Below, one piece after another: positions 26,125 to 34,098 of a DNA stretch of 42,589 nucleotides. Position 1 is the stretch's first letter. The number at the start of each line of letters is the position of its first letter. A program made the position numbers and the translations under genes. The DNA is taken from assembly GCA_021847425.1 (NCBI GenBank), contig JAJZRF010000024.1, positions 1 to 42,589 on the forward strand. Reading direction: 5' to 3'. The notes under the pieces are model-generated. The model was given only the letters and a program-made list of their open reading frames with translations, searched no databases and had not been told where the DNA came from. This DNA is from Deltaproteobacteria bacterium. GTDB lineage: Bacteria > Desulfobacterota > Desulfobulbia > Desulfobulbales > Desulfurivibrionaceae.

Positions 26125-27390
26125 TCAAAATCTTTTTTCAAAATAGGGCGCAAGCACCTTGGGAATGGCAATACTGCCATCACCCTGCTGGTAGTTCTCA
26201 AAGATGGCGGCCAGGGTCCGGCCCACGGCCAGGCCGCTGCCGTTCAAGGTATGGACCAGCCTGCTTTTGCTCTGGCCCTTGGGCCGATACCTGATCCCGC
26301 CGCGCCGGGCTTGAAACTCCCCGAAATTACTGCATGAGGATATCTCCCGGTAGGTCTTCTGGGCGGGCATCCACACCTCGATGTCGTAGGTTTTGTTGGC
26401 GGAAAAGCCGAGATCCCCGCTGCAGAGCTGCACCACCCGGTAGGGCAGCTCCAGGAGCTGCAGCACCTCTTCCGCGTCCGCCAGCAGGCTTTCCAGTTCA
26501 CCGCTGGAGGTTTCCGGAGTGGTGAATTTCACCAGCTCCACCTTGTCGAACTGGTGCTGGCGGATAAGCCCCCTGGTGTCCCGGCCATAGGCCCCGGCCT
26601 CGGAACGGAAGCAGGGGGTGTAGGCCGTGTACTTGATGGGCAGCTCGTGCTCGGCCAGGGTTTCGTCCCGGTGCAGGTTGGTCACCGGCACCTCGGCGGT
26701 GGGGATCAGCCACAGGTCCCAGTCCTTGATGCGGAACAGATCCGCCTCGAATTTCGGCAGCTGGCCAGTGGCGGTCATGGTCTGGGAATTGACCAGAAAC
26801 GGGGGGAGGATTTCGGTGTAGCCGTGCCTCTGGGTGTGGAGATCGAGCATGAAGTTGATCAGCGCCCGTTCGAGCCGGGAAGCGAACCCCTTGAGCACGG
26901 CAAAGCGGGCCCCGGCAAGCTTGGCCGCCCGTTCAAAGTCGATGACCCCTGCCGCTTCCCCCAGCTCATGGTGTGCTTTGGCTGCAAAGGAGAATTGCGG
27001 CAGCGTGCCCCAGCGCTTGATTTCCAGGTTGTCCTTGTCGTCGGAGCCTTTGGGCACGGAATCGTCGCAGAGGTTGGGCAGGGTCATGACGATGGACTGG
27101 AGATCTTCCTCCAGGCTGACCAGACCGGTTTCGATCTCCTTGATCCGGTCTCCCACCTGCCGCATCTCGGCCATGGGGCCTTCGGCGTCACCCCCCGCCT
27201 TTTTCAGCTTGCCGATTTCCTGGGAAGCGATCTTGCGTTTGTTGCGCAGGGATTCCACCTCGGAGAGCAGGGTGCGGCGCTTTAGGTCGATGGCGGCAAA
27301 ATCGTCAATGCGGGAATCGCTGATGCCGCGAAAGGCAAGCTTCTCTTTGACGAGATCCAGATTTTCCCTGATAAAACGCAATTCAAGCAT
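26125..27390 (-). CDS. serS: Seryl-tRNA synthetase
   Basis: 421-aa class II synthetase. The N-terminal antiparallel coiled-coil tRNA-binding arm (about 30-100) starts after MLELRFIRENLDLVKEKLAFRG. Motif 2 is CFRSEAGAYGRDTRGLIRQHQF and motif 3 is GSGLAVGRTLAAIFENYQ. TAEVPVTN is the serine-pocket region. It converges with the cyclase gene (41 bp gap). A weak GACGGC/GCCGTC hairpin lies in that gap. Confidence 0.97.
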   Translation of the reverse strand: MLELRFIRENLDLVKEKLAFRGISDSRIDDFAAIDLKRRTLLSEVESLRNKRKIASQEIGKLKKAGGDAEGPMAEMRQVGDRIKEIETGLVSLEEDLQSIVMTLPNLCDDSVPKGSDDKDNLEIKRWGTLPQFSFAAKAHHELGEAAGVIDFERAAKLAGARFAVLKGFASRLERALINFMLDLHTQRHGYTEILPPFLVNSQTMTATGQLPKFEADLFRIKDWDLWLIPTAEVPVTNLHRDETLAEHELPIKYTAYTPCFRSEAGAYGRDTRGLIRQHQFDKVELVKFTTPETSSGELESLLADAEEVLQLLELPYRVVQLCSGDLGFSANKTYDIEVWMPAQKTYREISSCSNFGEFQARRGGIRYRPKGQSKSRLVHTLNGSGLAVGRTLAAIFENYQQGDGSIAIPKVLAPYFEKRF

Positions 27391-27492
27391 GGATAACCTC
27401 TTAACTCTGTTGCCTAGTTTACAATTGTTCTGTCAGAGGGGGTTGTATCATGGCGCAGGACAGAAATCAAGAGGGTGGACGCCTGCTCAATT

Positions 27493-28695
27493 TTAGAGAA
27501 AATCGGGGCTGCACAGGCGAAGGGAGACATCTTCCCCGGCCAGCAGATGCTTCCGGTTTGCCGGCAGATGGATGATGGCGTTGGCCGATTCATTCTTGCC
27601 GGTGGGCCGGATGGCGAGGGTCTTGCCGTTCAGGCGGGCCACCGCGCCCTTCAGGTTGAGCAGCCCTCTTTTTTTTAAGAGGACAGGGGTGGTGAGGGTG
27701 GCGCGCACGAGTGGCGGCAAAGGGCGTCGCTGCCCCTGCATGGTGCGCAAGGCCGGGAGGACAAGTTCGTGAAACAGCAAGAAAACCGCAGGCGGCGGAC
27801 CAGGCAGGGCAAAAATCGGTTTGTTCCGGTAAAGGCCGAACATGGTTGAGCGACCAGGGCGGACCGCCAGTGCCGTGTACACGGGGCGAATCCCCAGTTT
27901 GGCAAAGGCCTGGGGCAAAAGATCGTAGTTGCCCGGCCCCATGCCGCCGGTGGTGACCACCCCGTGGGACGGGCCGTGCAAGGCTTCTTGCAGGGTGGCG
28001 ACAATCCGGTCGCAGTCATCGTCCACCAGCCCGAGATCGCGGGAAGTTGCCCCCGCGTTCTTGATAAGGGCGGCGAGCAGGAAACGGTTGCCGCCGATGA
28101 TTTGGCCGGTTTCCGGGGTATCCAGTGTATCGAGCAATTCGCTGCCCGTGCAGATGATGGCGAGTTCCGGGCGGCCAATAACAAAGACCCGGGACAGACC
28201 GCTTTCGGCAAGGAGCGGCAGGTGCTGGCCCTGGATCTTCGCCCCTGCCCGGACAATGGTCTGGCTGGCGGCGAGGTCCGTGCCTTTGGCGCGGATGAAA
28301 AGACCGGGACGGGGCGGGCTGTCCACCAGCACCAGGTCATTTTTTCTCCGGCAGTGCTCAAAGGGGACAACCTGATTCGCCCCGGGCGGCAAGGCACCGC
28401 CGGTCATGATTGCGATGGCGGTTTTTCCGGTAAGCCGTGGCAGAGTAGTGGTGCCAGCGGCAATCTCGCCGGTTACCCGCAGGGATACCGGTTCTGCGCC
28501 CCCGGTCAGATCGCGGCTGTGGACGGCATACCCGTCCATGGCGGAACGGGCAAAGTCCGGGACTGCGCGGTCGGCCTTAATGGCTTGTGCGGCGATGCGA
28601 TTGTCAGCTTCCGGCAGGGGGACAGCCTCCGGCGCCAGGGCAGGGCAATGGCTGACAATCAGCCGTTGTGCGTCCGTAAGCGAGAGGATCGGCAT
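27493..28695 (-). CDS. moeA: Molybdopterin molybdenumtransferase
   Basis: 400-aa MoeA, which inserts molybdate into adenylated molybdopterin. Motifs are VPDFARSAMDGYAV, AIMTGGALPPGANQVVPFE, TGSELLD, TTGGMGPGNYD and the GRSTMFG/ALPGPPPAVF segment. It lies 3 bp after mobA and is the third gene of mobB-mobA-moeA. The unit serves molybdo- or tungsto-enzymes such as formate dehydrogenases or polysulfide/thiosulfate-reductase-type proteins, none of which are in this window. Confidence 0.95.
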   Translation of the reverse strand: MPILSLTDAQRLIVSHCPALAPEAVPLPEADNRIAAQAIKADRAVPDFARSAMDGYAVHSRDLTGGAEPVSLRVTGEIAAGTTTLPRLTGKTAIAIMTGGALPPGANQVVPFEHCRRKNDLVLVDSPPRPGLFIRAKGTDLAASQTIVRAGAKIQGQHLPLLAESGLSRVFVIGRPELAIICTGSELLDTLDTPETGQIIGGNRFLLAALIKNAGATSRDLGLVDDDCDRIVATLQEALHGPSHGVVTTGGMGPGNYDLLPQAFAKLGIRPVYTALAVRPGRSTMFGLYRNKPIFALPGPPPAVFLLFHELVLPALRTMQGQRRPLPPLVRATLTTPVLLKKRGLLNLKGAVARLNGKTLAIRPTGKNESANAIIHLPANRKHLLAGEDVSLRLCSPDFL

Positions 28696-28698
28696 GGC

Positions 28699-29289
28699 TC
28701 AATGGCCCATGATGGCAAGACGGGCAAGGTCATGCTGGTGGTTGATGTTCTGGAAGGTGGTGAAATCCGGAAGGATCTGCAAGATCTCTTCGGCTGTGAC
28801 CTTGCGGATGCGCAGCTTTTCGTACAATGTCCCGATCTTGCACTGTTTTTGGGCGAGATGCGCCTCAATGACCGCCAGCCCATTTTTGCTGTAGACCGCA
28901 TAGAGCGGCTCCGGCCCTTCGTCCAGCCAAGGCAGCGCCATGTCGTGGTCGCCGTCCAGTTCGCAGAGGAAGCGGATCAGCTCCGGATTGATCAGCGGCA
29001 TGTCGCAGCCGCAGATAAAGGCGCGGGGCTGGGAGATCGTCCGCAGGGCGGCATGGATTCCGGCCAGCGGCCCGCAATTGTGGTAATGGTCGGCAACCAT
29101 GGGCCAGCCGAGAAAACCGTAGTCCTCGGGCGTATTGGTGACGAGCAGGGTTTCCGGGAAAAGTCCGGCAAGTTTGCGGGCAATCCCCTGGATCAGAGCG
29201 GCGCCTTGATGGAGGGCCAGGGCCTTGTTGCTCCCGAAACGCGAACTTTTCCCCCCCGCCAGAATCACCCCGGCAACCTGGGCGATCAT
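28699..29289 (-). CDS. mobA: Molybdenum cofactor guanylyltransferase
   Basis: 196-aa nucleotidyltransferase that attaches GMP to the molybdenum cofactor. The N-terminal LAGGKSSRFGSNKAL is the GTP-binding signature, and GCDMPLIN carries the metal-binding Asp. ATG 29289 overlaps the mobB stop (ATGA), which decides the start over the longer frame from 29340. It is followed by moeA. Confidence 0.93.
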   Translation of the reverse strand: MIAQVAGVILAGGKSSRFGSNKALALHQGAALIQGIARKLAGLFPETLLVTNTPEDYGFLGWPMVADHYHNCGPLAGIHAALRTISQPRAFICGCDMPLINPELIRFLCELDGDHDMALPWLDEGPEPLYAVYSKNGLAVIEAHLAQKQCKIGTLYEKLRIRKVTAEEILQILPDFTTFQNINHQHDLARLAIMGH

Positions 29290-29945
29290 TCCGGCGGGCC
29301 CTGGCGGATGGTGATAATAATCTCCCGGGGATCCTGGCACCCCTTGAGCGAGCAGGTCATGCCGGTGATGGCCTGGCGGAGAAAGCTCTCCACGAAGGCG
29401 TTGAGCTGGACCGGCTGGCCGTTCACCAGCAGGCTGGTTTTTTGTTTTGGAAAGGGCTTGATGAACCGGCTCTCCAGAAAATCGGCCAGACCCATGACAT
29501 CGTCCAGGGGAAAGCAGGGGAGATCTGCGGCCCCTGCAGTGTCGCTGACCATGGCGACCCAGGTTTCATCCCTGCCCGGCAACGGCTCTTCATGCAAGGC
29601 GCTGCGAAAGACCTCGATCTTGGGAAGAGTCAGCCGTTTGTAGCCTTCGGTGATCACCAGGTCAATATCGCCGTAATAGCGGCCCACCAGCTCTTCCAGG
29701 GTCAGGTCTTCGTCCACGTCGCGGATAATGCCCAGTCCGGTGGGGGAAGAGAGGGCCACGGTGGAGGCACCGGCCTGCTTGTGGCGCCAGGTGTCCTTGC
29801 CGGGTTTGTCCATTTCAAAGGTGTGAACATGGTGCTTGATGGTGCCGATGCGATAGCCGCGGTGACGCAACTCCGGGATAAGCTTTTCAAGAAGCGTGGT
29901 CTTGCCGGAGTCGGGCTTGCCGATGAATGCGATGACTGGGGGCAT
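29286..29945 (-). CDS. mobB: Molybdopterin-guanine dinucleotide biosynthesis protein B
   Basis: 219-aa P-loop GTPase that assists MobA. Walker A is GKPDSGKTT near the N-terminus, followed by IGTIKHHVHTFEMDKPGKDTWRHKQAGA and VITEGYKRLTLPKIEVFR. A C-terminal extension of about 50 residues carries two Cys (TCSLKGC) and ends DPREIIITIRQGP; many MobB proteins are about 170 aa, so this is an extended form. First gene of the mobB-mobA-moeA unit. Confidence 0.93.
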   Translation of the reverse strand: MPPVIAFIGKPDSGKTTLLEKLIPELRHRGYRIGTIKHHVHTFEMDKPGKDTWRHKQAGASTVALSSPTGLGIIRDVDEDLTLEELVGRYYGDIDLVITEGYKRLTLPKIEVFRSALHEEPLPGRDETWVAMVSDTAGAADLPCFPLDDVMGLADFLESRFIKPFPKQKTSLLVNGQPVQLNAFVESFLRQAITGMTCSLKGCQDPREIIITIRQGPPE

Positions 29946-29982
29946 GGTCTGTGATTGCCGTGTGCAGGAGGAAGGTTGCCGT

Positions 29983-30324
29983 TCAGCCGGGAGGCCAGGA
30001 CATGGCCCGGCCTCCGAGAACGTGAAGATGCAGATGAAAGACGGTTTGCCCGGCCGCCGCGCCGTTATTCATGACCAGACGGCATTGCTCGGCGCCGTTT
30101 TCCCTGGCAAGTTCCGCCCCGATCCGGACGACCTTGCCGATGAGCGCTTCGTCTTCGCTTAAAACCGCACCCGGGCCGCTGAGATGTTTTTTGGGAATGA
30201 CCAGGAAATGCGTGGGCGCTTGGGGAGAGATGTCCCAGAAGGCGAAGACCTCCTCGTCTTCATACAGTTTTTTGACGGGGATTTCACCGTTGATGATCTT
30301 GCAGAAGATACAGGGGCTGCTCAT
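29983..30324 (-). CDS. HIT-family nucleotide hydrolase / transferase
   Basis: 113-aa histidine-triad protein of the HinT type. The zinc-like CIFC motif is at residues 5-8, IPKKHLSG lies centrally and the catalytic triad is in TVFHLHLHVLGG. HinT proteins hydrolyse purine nucleoside phosphoramidates. It lies 37 bp upstream of mobB on the same strand and could share its transcript. GGAGAAG precedes the ATG. Confidence 0.93.
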   Translation of the reverse strand: MSSPCIFCKIINGEIPVKKLYEDEEVFAFWDISPQAPTHFLVIPKKHLSGPGAVLSEDEALIGKVVRIGAELARENGAEQCRLVMNNGAAAGQTVFHLHLHVLGGRAMSWPPG

Positions 30325-30578
30325 CCGCTTCTCCTTGTTTTTCGCGTTTCCTGACCGGGTGCTGAAAAAGCCGTCCTGATTTTTTTAACCACGAAGCGGC
30401 AGAATACTGTCCGGGCCGGGTTCTGTCAAATGTAAAGCACAGCGGCGGAGATGGTGGAGGGTAGTCTCTTTGATGACAGCCCGTGGCGATTCTGGTATTA
30501 TTGAAACGTGCTTTGGCGCAGGGGAATTGTCAGGGCAAATAATCACGAATGTACCGGAAAACCGATAGAGGACTTGCC

Positions 30579-30911
30579 ATGCGTCAGTTTGTTGTTGATG
30601 AGTTGAGTAAAGAGGAACAGGACAATCTGGAGTCATATCTGAAGCGGACCTTAAAGGCAGGCCCCATGGAAGGGATTTTCTGGCTGCCGGTCCCGGACGA
30701 TCTGCTGGCCGAAGCCCAGCAAGGGCACGAGCAATGCGGCCCATTTTTTTTCGGCATCGAGTTGGGGCGAAGCCGGTTGATTGCGGAATTTCTGGTCCGC
30801 AGCCAGAGCAACCTGCATTGCTCATGCATCAGTTATTCCACCCCGACCCAGCGTCAATTTCTGCTTGATTTTCTTGACCGGATGCTGGCGGACGAACATA
30901 TCAAGGCGTAG
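30579..30911 (+). CDS. Conserved hypothetical small protein
   Basis: 110-aa soluble protein, not recognised. It is acidic, with segments LSKEEQDNLESYLKRTL, MEGIFWLPVPDDLL and FFFGIELGRSRLIAEFLVRS. Two Cys are close together (LHCSCISY). ATG 30579 has AGGAC upstream; the frame is open a little further, to 30549. It is only 9 bp before the L,D-transpeptidase start, so it is probably cotranscribed with it. Confidence 0.7.
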   Translation: MRQFVVDELSKEEQDNLESYLKRTLKAGPMEGIFWLPVPDDLLAEAQQGHEQCGPFFFGIELGRSRLIAEFLVRSQSNLHCSCISYSTPTQRQFLLDFLDRMLADEHIKA

Positions 30912-30920
30912 GGGCTGATC

Positions 30921-31979
30921 GTGGGAAGAGCGGTTTTTTTATTACTGTGCATGGGGTTTGTTTTCTCTTTCCAGGCCGGGTTGTGCCGGGCCGAGACGGA
31001 AGACGAGCTTACGGAAAAACAGTTTGTCTGTCCGTTGCCGGAGACGACAACCGATGTTTTGCCCATGACCTATGCCCAGGTCAAAGAGGATGCCGTTCCC
31101 GTCTATGCCCGGCCCCAGGATGAGTCAGTCGGGATTCCCCCGGTCCGGGTTACCAGAAAGGGTTTTATCTGGGTCAGCCTCAGTGACCCCCGACCGGTCA
31201 TGGTGGGCGGCCAGGGCTGGTACAAAATCAACGAACGGGAATACATGCGGGCCGACAAGCTCCGGCTGGCCAAGCCCTCGAATTTTCAAGGGGTAATGGT
31301 GCCGCGGGATTTTAACAAGAGATTCGCCTGGATGATTTTCCACACCCGTGTTTCGCCTGGCCCGGGAGTGCCTCCGGTTGAAGAGGAGGACCCGGCCGTG
31401 GTACCAGCGAGATCCCTGGTCATTATTCATGAAATACGGGAAGTCGACAAGCGCAAGTGGTGCAGAATCGGCACCGGGGCCTGGGTTCCTTATGGTCGCC
31501 TCGCCATGGTGATCAAGAGTAGCCGTCCGGAAGGAGTGGGGGCGTCGGAACGCTGGATCGAGGTGAATCTCACCGAGCAGACCTTGTCCGCCTATGAGGG
31601 AGACCAGCTGGTTTTTGCCACCCTGGTCTCTTCCGGTGACGAGCGTTTTCCAACGATCCAAGGGTTGTTCCGGATTTGGGCCAAGGTCAAGATCGGCAAA
31701 ATGAGCGGTGGTGAGGATGATTCGGACTACTATTATGTGGATAACGTGCCATGGAATATGTATTTTTATAAATCGTACGGGCTGCACACCTCATACTGGC
31801 ACGACTATTTCGGTCTGCCAAACTCCCACGGCTGCGTGAATCTTGCGCCAAAGGACGCTCTCTGGCTGTTTGAGTGGACCAGCCCGAAAAGCAACAAGAG
31901 AAATTGGCAGGAGGCGACTCGGTCCGATCCGGGAACCTGGGTCTGGGTGCATGAGCCTCCGGTGGCCATGGGGAAGTGA
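30921..31979 (+). CDS. Periplasmic L,D-transpeptidase (YkuD family)
   Basis: 352-aa cell-wall enzyme that makes or remodels peptide cross-links or anchors proteins to peptidoglycan. A signal peptide (about 1-24) is followed by an SH3-like region (DAVPVYARP) and a C-terminal YkuD domain starting at IEVNLTEQTLSAYEGD. The catalytic motif is SHGCVNL with Cys305, and the upstream conserved His is in GLHTSYWHDYFG. GTG start at 30921, nine bases after the small unknown gene. It converges with a second L,D-transpeptidase 7 bp away. Confidence 0.9.
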   Translation: MGRAVFLLLCMGFVFSFQAGLCRAETEDELTEKQFVCPLPETTTDVLPMTYAQVKEDAVPVYARPQDESVGIPPVRVTRKGFIWVSLSDPRPVMVGGQGWYKINEREYMRADKLRLAKPSNFQGVMVPRDFNKRFAWMIFHTRVSPGPGVPPVEEEDPAVVPARSLVIIHEIREVDKRKWCRIGTGAWVPYGRLAMVIKSSRPEGVGASERWIEVNLTEQTLSAYEGDQLVFATLVSSGDERFPTIQGLFRIWAKVKIGKMSGGEDDSDYYYVDNVPWNMYFYKSYGLHTSYWHDYFGLPNSHGCVNLAPKDALWLFEWTSPKSNKRNWQEATRSDPGTWVWVHEPPVAMGK

Positions 31980-31986
31980 AGCCGGG

Positions 31987-32676
31987 TTATTGTTGAATGA
32001 CGACCTCGGTGCCAACGGTGACGACCTTGAATAATTCCTCAATATCCTTGTTGCGCAAGGCCACGCAGCCATAAGTCCAGTCCCAGGTTTCGCCGCCGCC
32101 ATGGATGAAGATCTCGCCGCCCAAAGGGGTGTCCCAAGGAGGGATGGATTTTCGGGAGATTCTCTCGATGATCCGGTGGTAGTCTGCCTCGGTGATGAGC
32201 TTATGCTCAAGACCCCGCTCGGCGTCCTGAATGCCCGGATAGCTTAAACCCAGGGAGAGATGGTATTTGCTGCGCGGGTTTTTCATGCAGATATAATAAC
32301 ATCCTTCCGGGGTACGTTTGTCTCCCTGGCGGACCTTGTCCCCAACCGGGTTGAAGCCAAGCTTGACCGGGTAGGTGCGGAGCAGCTTTTTCTCAGAGTA
32401 GAGGAAAAGCTTTTTTTGGGATTTTTTGATGACTATTTTAGGGTCCTTGAGGGGAGCGGTGACTGGCAGGCCTGAATCACGATCTTCATCCTGCGGCGGA
32501 GGGGTAGCGCAGGGTGGCTCAGGCGGCGGGAGCTGGGCGATTTGTGGTGGGGGGGGCGGAGAATTATTTGTGGCGCAGCCGCTTTGCAGAAAGGCGAAGG
32601 AAAGGAGGAGAAGCAGGAAGAGAAAAGCGGGCGGGGTTGATGACCCCGGAACGGAGAGTCGCGATTTCCAGATCAT
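31987..32676 (-). CDS. L,D-transpeptidase lipoprotein (YkuD/ErfK type)
   Basis: About 229-aa lipoprotein. The hydrophobic signal ends in LQSGC (lipobox Cys at residue 34 from the ATG at 32676). A Pro-rich linker (SPPPPPQIAQLPPPEPP) leads to the YkuD domain (KIVIKKSQKKLFLYSEKK ... PEGCYYI). The catalytic block is IFIHGGG followed by WTYGCVALRN. The frame is open to a GTG at 32712, and the true start is uncertain. Probably anchored in the outer membrane, with activity on peptidoglycan. Two unrelated-looking transpeptidases lie side by side in convergent orientation. Confidence 0.88.
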   Translation of the reverse strand: MIWKSRLSVPGSSTPPAFLFLLLLLSFAFLQSGCATNNSPPPPPQIAQLPPPEPPCATPPPQDEDRDSGLPVTAPLKDPKIVIKKSQKKLFLYSEKKLLRTYPVKLGFNPVGDKVRQGDKRTPEGCYYICMKNPRSKYHLSLGLSYPGIQDAERGLEHKLITEADYHRIIERISRKSIPPWDTPLGGEIFIHGGGETWDWTYGCVALRNKDIEELFKVVTVGTEVVIQQ

Positions 32677-32720
32677 AGTGCGAAGTCCATCTTGAAGTTG
32701 ATTCGCAGGCACGCTCTTGG

Positions 32721-32758
32721 TTCGTCTCCTTGCCGGAAACCTAAGGCAAGGAGACGAA
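32721..32758. repeat. Perfect 14-bp inverted repeat upstream of the lipoprotein transpeptidase
   Basis: TTCGTCTCCTTGCC (32721-32734), 10-nt loop, GGCAAGGAGACGAA (32745-32758). No T-run on either side. It sits just upstream of the GTG/ATG starts, so it could be a leader structure, an operator, or a processed end of the sulfur-cluster transcript. Confidence 0.75.
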
Positions 32759-32841
32759 GTTCACACCACTCATCGACATAAAACCTTAAAAATCATACGA
32801 TATTCCTGGTTAAAATGCACAAAAAACCTGCGTGCCGGCGT

Positions 32842-32877
32842 AAAAAAAATCCCCGGTCAATAATGACCAGGGATTTT
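32842..32877 (-). terminator. Terminator of the tusA-dsrE operon
   Basis: On the minus strand AAAATCCCTGGTCA and TGACCGGGGATTTT pair (one mismatch) around a TTAT loop and run into a tract of eight T. It closes the four-gene sulfur-relay operon about 35 bp after its last stop codon. Confidence 0.88.
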
Positions 32878-32909
32878 CCTCAGTCCGCCTCGGTTGAAAA
32901 AAGGCGGGC

Positions 32910-33083
32910 TCACCACCAGCAGATGGTCTGGTCCACCGTAAAAACCTTATCCAGCAAGGCATCGTAGTCCGGGCTTTCAACATTGAGATTAAAGGACTCA
33001 ACGTCACGACCCTCGGAGACGATCTCCACCAGTTTCTTGGTGTCGTCACTGGGCTCAGAACGATATACATTCAAGAGTTTCAT
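32910..33083 (-). CDS. 57-aa protein with C-terminal Cys-Trp-Trp, sulfur cluster
   Basis: Small acidic protein (MKLLNVYRSEPSDDTKKL ... VFTVDQTICWW). Its only Cys is third from the end, followed by two Trp. The opening LNVYRSEP recalls TusB/DsrH (LHRSP near the start, Trp at the very end), but it is about 40 residues shorter and cannot be assigned firmly. GGAGTG lies just before the ATG. It is last in the operon tusA - dsrE - dsrE-like - this gene, followed by a terminator. A position near the C-terminus for the only Cys suggests a sulfur-carrying swinging end, as in DsrC, but this is inference. Confidence 0.75.
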   Translation of the reverse strand: MKLLNVYRSEPSDDTKKLVEIVSEGRDVESFNLNVESPDYDALLDKVFTVDQTICWW

Positions 33084-33124
33084 CGGAACACTCCTTGTTG
33101 TTGATTGGTCAATGATTATCTGTC

Positions 33125-33439
33125 TTAGCTCTTGTCGGAGCGAAGAATGCCGTAGGGGATAATGATTTCCAGGTCGCGCAGCTGCTTGCCGATCTCCTCG
33201 AGGGTGATCTTGACCATGCCGTGTTTCTCGACATTGGCGTCCACGGTGGTGTAGACCTCGCCTTCCATGTCGCGAACCCACTCGATGTTCTCCTTGTGGT
33301 AGTCGCTCAGCTCGGCAAGTTCGTTGTTCATGACATAGGCATACGAGTACATGTTCTCGACAGCCAAGCCCAGCGTGGAGCGGATGCCGTCCAGGGTGTA
33401 CTCCTTGTTTACCAACAGAAAACCTACTTTCTTGGACAT
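33125..33439 (-). CDS. DsrE/DsrF-like family protein lacking cysteine
   Basis: 104-aa protein, probably of the DsrEFH/TusBCD fold: short beta strand start (KKVGFLLVNKEY), helices and C-terminal LRDLEIIIPYGIL. No Cys is present anywhere, so it cannot carry sulfur itself and would be a structural partner, as TusC/DsrF is in hetero-oligomers. The Tyr-rich segment ENMYSYAYVMN is unusual. AAGGAGAG precedes the ATG. It lies 10 bp after the Cys-bearing dsrE-like gene. Confidence 0.7.
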   Translation of the reverse strand: MSKKVGFLLVNKEYTLDGIRSTLGLAVENMYSYAYVMNNELAELSDYHKENIEWVRDMEGEVYTTVDANVEKHGMVKITLEEIGKQLRDLEIIIPYGILRSDKS

Positions 33440-33449
33440 GGTTCTCTCC

Positions 33450-33764
33450 TTATAAGGTCAGGTAGCATTCGTAGTCTTCGATGATTTCGCCATGCTGGGA
33501 CTGGGTGGCCATTTTCTTGGCCTCAAGACCCTGGGGGATATCGGCGGGATCATAGCCTGCGTTCTTGTAGCTGTCCACGCAGATGGACACGTCGTCCGCC
33601 AGTTCGCAGAGGGCCGGAAACTCCTTGCACTTGGTCAGATGAACGCCGTACCAGCTGAAGAAAACCTTAACCTTGGAGCCCTTGGCCTTGGCGGCCTTGG
33701 TGATCCCCATTACATGGCGCATGTTCTGGGGAGAGGTAACAAAAATACCTAAACTTTTAGCCAT
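33450..33764 (-). CDS. DsrE-family sulfur-relay protein
   Basis: 104-aa DsrE-like protein (MAKSLGIFVTSPQNMRHVMG ... KVKVFFSWYGVHL). Four Cys are present; the one in DDVSICVDSYKNAGYD sits where DsrE/TusD carries its sulfur-accepting Cys, before a Gly-containing helix. Others are in LTKCKEF, ALCEL and YECYLTL. It is probably a persulfide carrier that receives sulfur from TusA. CAGGAGAC precedes the ATG. It is the second gene of the operon, 73 bp after tusA. Confidence 0.82.
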   Translation of the reverse strand: MAKSLGIFVTSPQNMRHVMGITKAAKAKGSKVKVFFSWYGVHLTKCKEFPALCELADDVSICVDSYKNAGYDPADIPQGLEAKKMATQSQHGEIIEDYECYLTL

Positions 33765-33837
33765 TTTCTGTCTCCTGATGCAAAATTATAAGGCGCAAGG
33801 CTTTTGCCTGCACCGCGTCGTATGGAGTAAAAGAGCC

Positions 33838-34098
33838 TTATTTCTTCTGGAGGTAGAAGCGGATGAAGCCGGAATCTTCCTTCTCGCCCAGGTAGATATG
33901 GCCGGAACGGGTGCACCAGCCGGGCAGGTCGTTACGGGAGCCGGGATCGGTGCCGAGGATCTCCAGAATCTCGCCGGCGTTGATCTTGTCCATTTCTTTC
34001 TTGGTGCGCAGCAGGGGCATGGGGCAGCTCAGGCCTTTTGCATCCAGGGTGCGGGTCGGGGTGATACCATCCGGGGCTACTTTGATATCGTCGCTCAT
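33838..34098 (-). CDS. tusA: TusA-family sulfurtransferase
   Basis: 86-aa sulfur carrier. The signature Cys25-Pro-Met-Pro lies in LDAKGLSCPMPLL, followed by the helix TKKEMDKINAGEILEI and the strand region TDPGSRNDLPGWCTRSGH. TusA proteins take persulfide sulfur on the CPxP Cys and pass it on, here presumably to the DsrE-like protein. ATG 34098 is preceded by AAGGAGG. It is the first gene of the minus-strand operon and is divergent from the YeeE/YedE permease gene. Confidence 0.92.
   Translation of the reverse strand: MSDDIKVAPDGITPTRTLDAKGLSCPMPLLRTKKEMDKINAGEILEILGTDPGSRNDLPGWCTRSGHIYLGEKEDSGFIRFYLQKK

Noticed and set aside
27964..29643. 559-codon plus-strand open frame
   Set aside because: Antisense to moeA, mobA and mobB, all of which carry clear motifs.
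30385..30825. 146-codon minus-strand frame near 30.4-30.8 kb
   Set aside because: It overlaps the better-supported small gene at 30579-30911. The 254-bp gap before that gene shows no other convincing feature.
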